Assembly: GCA_044340025.1 (NCBI GenBank)
Contig: JBIIUJ010000110.1
Location: 1 to 8,936 of the forward strand
Direction of reading: 5' to 3'
DNA from: JBIIUJ01 sp044340025
GTDB lineage: Bacteria; Pseudomonadota; Alphaproteobacteria; Caulobacterales; Aquidulcibacteraceae
DNA: 8,936 nucleotides
Below the pieces are notes generated by a model. It ran no database searches. It saw only the letters and a list, made by a program, of their open reading frames with translations, and had not been told where the DNA came from. Positions 5,866-8,936 of the stretch are shown piece by piece. The first letter of the stretch is position 1; each line of letters opens with the position of its first letter. The translations under genes and the position numbers were made by a program.

Positions 5866-6855
5866 TTGAGCCTGACGATCTGGGCGGTTTCGGACGGGAG
5901 GGCCGGCATCGAGCGACAGGCGCTGTCTCTGGGCCATGCGCTGGCGGAACTCCGGCCTGATGCGCTGGTGCGGCCGGTGCGGCTCACGCCTTCCGGCCTT
6001 CAGCTCAACCTCCCGCCGCAAGCCTGGGTCGCGCCGAAAGCTGCATTGCCGCGCGAGCAGCGCGCCATATTCGACGAGCCGCCCCCCAACATCTGGATCG
6101 GCTGCGGAAGGCGCAGCCTGCCCTATTCCATGGCGATGCGGAAATGGAGCGGCGGCGCCACTTATGTGGTGCAGGTGCAGGATCCGCGCGCCGATCTTGC
6201 CGCCTTCGATCTCGTGATCCCGCCCGAGCATGACGCGGTGCGCGGCGACAATGTCTTTTCCATCCTGGGGGCGCCTGTGCATTTCCCCGCCGAAGCGCTG
6301 GCGGCCGCGCGCGCGCGCTTCGTCTATCTGGCCGCGGAGCCGCGCCCGCGCGCGGCGGTGGTGATCGGCGGGCCGTCGAAATCTCACAAGCTTTCGCCCG
6401 CCCGAGAGATCGAGATCGAAACCAGGCTCGCCATGCTGACCAAGCGGCATGCGCGCCTGTGGATCACCGCCTCACGCCGCACGCCCGCCAGCATGGTGGC
6501 CCGGCTGCGGGCGTTCGCGCAGGAGCAGGGCCAGCGTTTCTGGGCGCCGGACGATCCGGGGCCAAACCCCTATCTCGGCTTCCTCCAGCTCGCCGACGTT
6601 GTTCTGGTGACGGAAGATTCCACCAACATGATCGGCGACGCGGCGTTTCTGGGCAAACCGATCCTGGTGCTGCCGATGGATGGCGGCTCGGCGAAGTTTC
6701 GCCGCCTGCATGAGGGATTTGCAGCAGCAGGCGCCTCGCGCCCCTATCAGGACAAGATCGAGATCTGGACCTATCCGCCGATCCGCGAGGCCGAGCGCGC
6801 GGCGCGCGAAATACTCTCCCGCTACGAACAGAGGCAGGCGGCAGGCTCGCTTTAG
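5866..6855 (+). CDS. ELM1-family (DUF1022) protein, glycosyltransferase-like fold suspected
   Basis: This 329-residue protein belongs to the family named after plant mitochondrial fission protein ELM1 (Pfam Mito_fiss_Elm1). Visible landmarks are DGRAGIERQALSLGHAL at 10-26, WIGCGRRSLP at 77-86, QVQDPR at 103-108, LVIPPEHD at 116-123, VVIGGPSKSHKL at 165-176, ASRRTP at 202-207, and the strongly conserved C-terminal block LADVVLVTEDSTNMIGD plus AAFLGKPILVLP at 242-270. That last block resembles the donor-binding half of GT-B glycosyltransferases such as MurG, so an activity on a nucleotide sugar is possible. The biochemical role of the bacterial proteins is not established to my knowledge. The start is TTG, preceded by a G-run with 6-base spacing. 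The position after the UDP-glucuronate genes fits an envelope glycan role but does not prove it. trxB follows closely on the same strand. Confidence 0.85.
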   Translation: MSLTIWAVSDGRAGIERQALSLGHALAELRPDALVRPVRLTPSGLQLNLPPQAWVAPKAALPREQRAIFDEPPPNIWIGCGRRSLPYSMAMRKWSGGATYVVQVQDPRADLAAFDLVIPPEHDAVRGDNVFSILGAPVHFPAEALAAARARFVYLAAEPRPRAAVVIGGPSKSHKLSPAREIEIETRLAMLTKRHARLWITASRRTPASMVARLRAFAQEQGQRFWAPDDPGPNPYLGFLQLADVVLVTEDSTNMIGDAAFLGKPILVLPMDGGSAKFRRLHEGFAAAGASRPYQDKIEIWTYPPIREAERAAREILSRYEQRQAAGSL

Positions 6856-6873
6856 GCCGGGGCCGTCCTTATG

Positions 6874-6887
6874 TTTCGGCTCCGAAA
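6874..6887 (+). promoter_or_regulatory. Leader hairpin just ahead of the trxB ribosome binding site
   Basis: TTTCGG-CT-CCGAAA forms two perfect 6-base arms, foldable as a 5-bp stem with a GCTC loop. Its right arm runs straight into AAAAGGA (6886-6891), the likely ribosome binding site of trxB. Pairing would compete with ribosome access. If trxB instead starts at 6871, the same bases are codons for FRLRK. Confidence 0.35.
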
Positions 6888-6903
6888 AGGATCCCGAATC
6901 GCC

Positions 6904-7875
6904 ATGTCCGAACCCCGTCATGCCCCTGTCATCATCATCGGCTCCGGCCCCGCGGGCTATACCGCCGCCATCTACGCCGCCCGAGCGATGCGCCAGCCGC
7001 TATTGATCGAGGGGCCCCAGCCCGGCGGGCAGCTGACCATCACCACGGATGTGGAGAATTATCCGGGCTTCGCCGATGTCATTCAGGGTCCATGGCTCAT
7101 GGAGCAGATGAAGGCCCAGGCCGCCCATATGGGGACCGAGATCATCGCGGACTGGATCATGGACGTCGATCTCACCAGGCGCCCCTTCACGCTGACGGGC
7201 GACAGCGGCCAGACCTACACCGCCGATGCGCTCATCATCGCCACCGGCGCGCAGGCGAAGTGGCTGGGCTTGCCCGAAGAGCAGGGGCTCTGCGGCTTTG
7301 GCGTTTCGGCCTGCGCCACCTGCGACGGCTTCTTCTACCGTGGCAAGGAGGTCGTGGTGGTGGGCGGCGGCAATACGGCGGTGGAGGAAGCGCTGTTTCT
7401 CACCAACTTCGCCTCGAAGGTCACGCTGGTGCATCGCCGCGACAGCCTGCGCGCGGAAAAGGTGCTGCAGCAGCGCCTGCTCGCCCACCCGAAGATCGCC
7501 GTGATCTGGGATAGCGCGGTGGAGGAAATCCTCGCCGAAGGGAGCCCTCGCGGCGTCACCGGCGCCCGGCTGAAGAACCTCAAGACCGGCGCGCTCTCCA
7601 CCGTGCGCTGCGACGGCTTCTTCGTGGCCATCGGCCACAAGCCGGCTACGGATCTGTTCGCCGGCAAGGTGGCGATGCAGGACAACGGCTACATCATCGT
7701 GGAGCCAGGCTCCACGCGCACCAATGTGCCGGGCGTGTTTGCAGCGGGCGATGTGGCGGATGAGACCTATCGCCAGGCCGTGACGGCGGCGGGGCTCGGC
7801 TGCATGGCGGCGCTGGAAGCCGAGCGCTTCCTTGCCGCCGCCGAGCACGACGCCCCGGCGCACGCCGCAGCCTAG
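6904..7875 (+). CDS. trxB: Thioredoxin reductase (NADPH)
   Basis: This 323-residue cytoplasmic flavoenzyme passes electrons from NADPH through FAD and a redox-active disulfide to thioredoxin. The FAD-binding motif GSGPAG is at 13-18, the redox motif CATC at 137-140, the NADPH motif GGGNTA at 154-159, and the HRRDSLR segment at 177-183 marks NADPH specificity. GVFAAGD at 277-283 is the second FAD contact. Length is typical of low-molecular-weight TrxB. Starting at 6904 gives MSEPRHAPVIIIGSGPAG, the normal distance to the FAD motif. AAAAGGA lies upstream, though its spacing of about 12 bases is longer than ideal. An in-frame ATG at 6871 would add 11 residues (MFRLRKGSRIA). Only 48 bases (or 15) separate it from the ELM1-family gene, so it could be last in that operon. 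It converges on the dehydrogenase gene to the right. Confidence 0.96.
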   Translation: MSEPRHAPVIIIGSGPAGYTAAIYAARAMRQPLLIEGPQPGGQLTITTDVENYPGFADVIQGPWLMEQMKAQAAHMGTEIIADWIMDVDLTRRPFTLTGDSGQTYTADALIIATGAQAKWLGLPEEQGLCGFGVSACATCDGFFYRGKEVVVVGGGNTAVEEALFLTNFASKVTLVHRRDSLRAEKVLQQRLLAHPKIAVIWDSAVEEILAEGSPRGVTGARLKNLKTGALSTVRCDGFFVAIGHKPATDLFAGKVAMQDNGYIIVEPGSTRTNVPGVFAAGDVADETYRQAVTAAGLGCMAALEAERFLAAAEHDAPAHAAA

Positions 7876-7894
7876 CGGCGGCTCAGCCGCCGCT
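7874..7894. terminator. Hairpin shared by the ends of trxB and the convergent dehydrogenase gene
   Basis: AGCGGCGGC (7874-7882), a 3-base TCA loop and GCCGCCGCT (7886-7894) make a perfect 9-bp, almost all-GC stem. The trxB stop TAG (7873-7875) overlaps the left foot. The loop itself is the stop codon of the minus-strand gene, which reads TGA. Position and strength fit a bidirectional transcription end or an mRNA 3'-end stabiliser. No T-run follows on either strand, so it is not a canonical intrinsic terminator. Confidence 0.55.
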
Positions 7895-8788
7895 GACCAG
7901 CCGCATGAACTTCTGCGTCTGCTCGCCGCCGGCGAAATAGGCCGCCTGGCCTGTCGGGTCTTCGATCTTCGCCCAGTTGGCGGCCACTTCTTCGGCTGAA
8001 AGTCCGCCTGCGCCCAGATAGACGCCCTCGGTTTCATAGATGCGGGCCACCGCAAACACGCCGGCGCCGGCGGTGAGCACCACCCCGGTGGGGGCGTCCT
8101 CGCTGACGAGATAGATCACGCCCGGCGTGACGAACTCCGGCTTGAGCATCTCCAGCATCTGGGGCGGCATCAGCGCTTCGGTCATGCGGGTGGCGGCGAC
8201 CGGCGAGATGGCGTTGACGCGGATATTGTTTTTCTGACCTTCCAGCTTCAGCGTGTTCATGAAGCCCACAAGCGAGAGCTTCGCTGCGCCGTAATTGGTC
8301 TGGCCGAAATTGCCATAGAGGCCGGTGGAGGACGTCGTCACCACGATCCGGCCGTAGTTCTGGGCCTTCATGATCTCCCAGGCGGCCTTCACCGGCTTCA
8401 CCGTGCCCATCAGGTGCACGGCCATCACCGCGTCGAAGTCGGCCATCTCGATCTTGGAAAAGCTCTTGTCGCGCAGGATGCCGGCGTTGGCGATCAGGAT
8501 GTCGATGCGGCCGAAGGCGTCCATGGTCTGCTGGATCAGGCCGGCCACGCCCACATCATCCGCCACCGAGGCGCCGTTGGCGATGGCTTGCCCGCCCATG
8601 GCCGTGATTTCGGCGACCACGGCTTCGGCAGCCGCCGAATTGCCGCCGGACCCATCCATCGCGCCGCCGAGATCATTGATGACGACCTTCGCGCCGCGGC
8701 GGGCCAGCTCCAAGGCGTGCTGACGGCCCAGACCGCCGCCGGCGCCGGTGACGATTGCGACTTTCCCGTCAAAGCGGAGGTCCGCCAT
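7883..8788 (-). CDS. Short-chain dehydrogenase, MFE-2 / (3R)-hydroxyacyl-CoA dehydrogenase type
   Basis: This 301-residue NAD(P)-dependent oxidoreductase has the SDR cofactor motif TGAGGGLG at 14-21, NDLGG at 38-42, NAG at 101-103, and the catalytic Ser153, Tyr166 and Lys170 (YGAAK). The signature YGNFGQTNYGAAK and the opening LRFDGKVAIVTGAGGGLG resemble the dehydrogenase domain of peroxisomal multifunctional enzyme type 2 (HSD17B4), which oxidises (3R)-hydroxyacyl-CoA. A tail of about 50 residues after the SDR core resembles the segment that follows this domain in MFE-2, but the hydratase-2 and sterol-carrier domains are missing. Bacterial stand-alone versions often act in fatty-acid or steroid side-chain breakdown. 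Substrate cannot be read here because no beta-oxidation gene is visible beside it. GGGAG at 8801-8797, 8 bases before the ATG, supports the start. Confidence 0.9.
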   Translation of the reverse strand: MADLRFDGKVAIVTGAGGGLGRQHALELARRGAKVVINDLGGAMDGSGGNSAAAEAVVAEITAMGGQAIANGASVADDVGVAGLIQQTMDAFGRIDILIANAGILRDKSFSKIEMADFDAVMAVHLMGTVKPVKAAWEIMKAQNYGRIVVTTSSTGLYGNFGQTNYGAAKLSLVGFMNTLKLEGQKNNIRVNAISPVAATRMTEALMPPQMLEMLKPEFVTPGVIYLVSEDAPTGVVLTAGAGVFAVARIYETEGVYLGAGGLSAEEVAANWAKIEDPTGQAAYFAGGEQTQKFMRLVSGG

Positions 8789-8885
8789 GGCTGTTGCTCC
8801 CTGAGCTTTCGATGCTGCGTTTGTTGGCCGCGCTCATGGCGCCCGGGGCGCGCGACGGTCAAGGGCGCCGGGGCGGAAGGCGCAG
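8789..8885. other. Upstream region of the dehydrogenase gene
   Basis: These 97 bases hold a good ribosome binding site for the leftward gene and two near-identical GC-rich blocks (GGCGCCCGGGGCG near 8834 and GGCGCCGGGGCG near 8863). No clear promoter could be named on either strand. The gap is short enough that cotranscription with the gene to the right is possible. Confidence 0.35.
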
Positions 8886-8936
8886 TCAGCGCGCAGGCGT
8901 GAGGGACAGGGCCTGGATCTGGGGCGGCTGGGTCGG
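8886..8936 (-). CDS. Possible 3' end of a further minus-strand gene, cut by the window edge
   Basis: Read on the minus strand, one frame runs from the window edge through 16 codons (PTQPPQIQALSLTPAR) to TGA at 8888-8886. Fifteen of the 16 codons end in G or C, matching the real genes here, and the stop lies 97 bases before the dehydrogenase start, a natural operon spacing. The fragment is too short to assign a family, and a chance open frame in GC-rich DNA cannot be excluded. Confidence 0.35.
   Translation of the reverse strand, partial: PTQPPQIQALSLTPAR

Noticed and set aside
4363..6450. 695-codon open frame on the minus strand across ugd and the ELM1-family gene
   Set aside because: It lies opposite two well-recognised genes. 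Its translation is Arg/His/Gln-rich and low in complexity, as expected of the antisense of GC-biased codons, and it shows no recognisable domain.
7000..8055. 351-codon minus-strand open frame opposite trxB
   Set aside because: It is antisense to all the trxB motifs and also overlaps the 3' end of the dehydrogenase gene. The composition is typical of a shadow frame.
1..8936. CRISPR array, insertion sequence, tRNA or prophage remnant
   Set aside because: Reading both strands showed no regularly spaced repeats, terminal inverted repeats, transposase motifs or tRNA-like cloverleaf. Codon use is uniform across the window.

Overview
The window is a GC-rich, densely packed chromosomal segment. It looks like an alphaproteobacterium, most plausibly of the Caulobacterales/Hyphomonadaceae/Maricaulales type. 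That placement rests on the strong G/C preference at third codon positions, on the gene order rnd-lptC-lptA (with lptB expected next, the common alphaproteobacterial order), on the ELM1-type gene followed by trxB, and on general protein similarity. It is inference from recognised families, not a database match. I saw no mobile element, CRISPR array, tRNA or rRNA, and no gene-free stretch longer than about 160 bases.

Layout from left to right. Positions 1-1818 (minus strand) hold a tightly coupled operon: a short 3'-5' exonuclease of the ribonuclease D family, then lptC, then lptA. Each junction is a 4-base ATGA overlap. The first codons of what is probably lptB run off the left edge. LptC and LptA form the periplasmic part of the lipopolysaccharide export bridge. 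Positions 1975-2979 (plus) encode a YeiH/UPF0324 membrane protein, convergent with a small gene (2992-3267, minus) for an unrecognised 91-residue protein with one C-terminal membrane segment. The 129-base gap beyond it carries an inverted repeat and serves as the divergent upstream region of the small gene and of the sugar-nucleotide genes.

Positions 3397-5790 (plus) encode a UDP-glucuronate 4-epimerase-type enzyme and a UDP-glucose 6-dehydrogenase. Together they would turn UDP-glucose into UDP-glucuronate and then UDP-galacturonate, donors for uronic acids in LPS or other envelope polysaccharides. An ELM1-family protein with a glycosyltransferase-like C-terminal half (5866-6855) and thioredoxin reductase (6904-7875) follow on the same strand. 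The right end holds a convergent gene for a short-chain dehydrogenase of the MFE-2 hydroxyacyl-CoA dehydrogenase type (7883-8788, minus). A perfect 9-bp-stem hairpin separates it from trxB and touches both stop codons. The last 51 bases look like the 3' end of another minus-strand gene.

Most of the window is core envelope and redox metabolism. I did not find a convincing new defence, mobile or signalling system. The points most worth a second look are the ELM1-family gene beside the UDP-uronate genes, the unrecognised small membrane protein and its divergent control region, the hairpin shared by two stop codons, the palindrome ahead of trxB, and two uncertain start codons.
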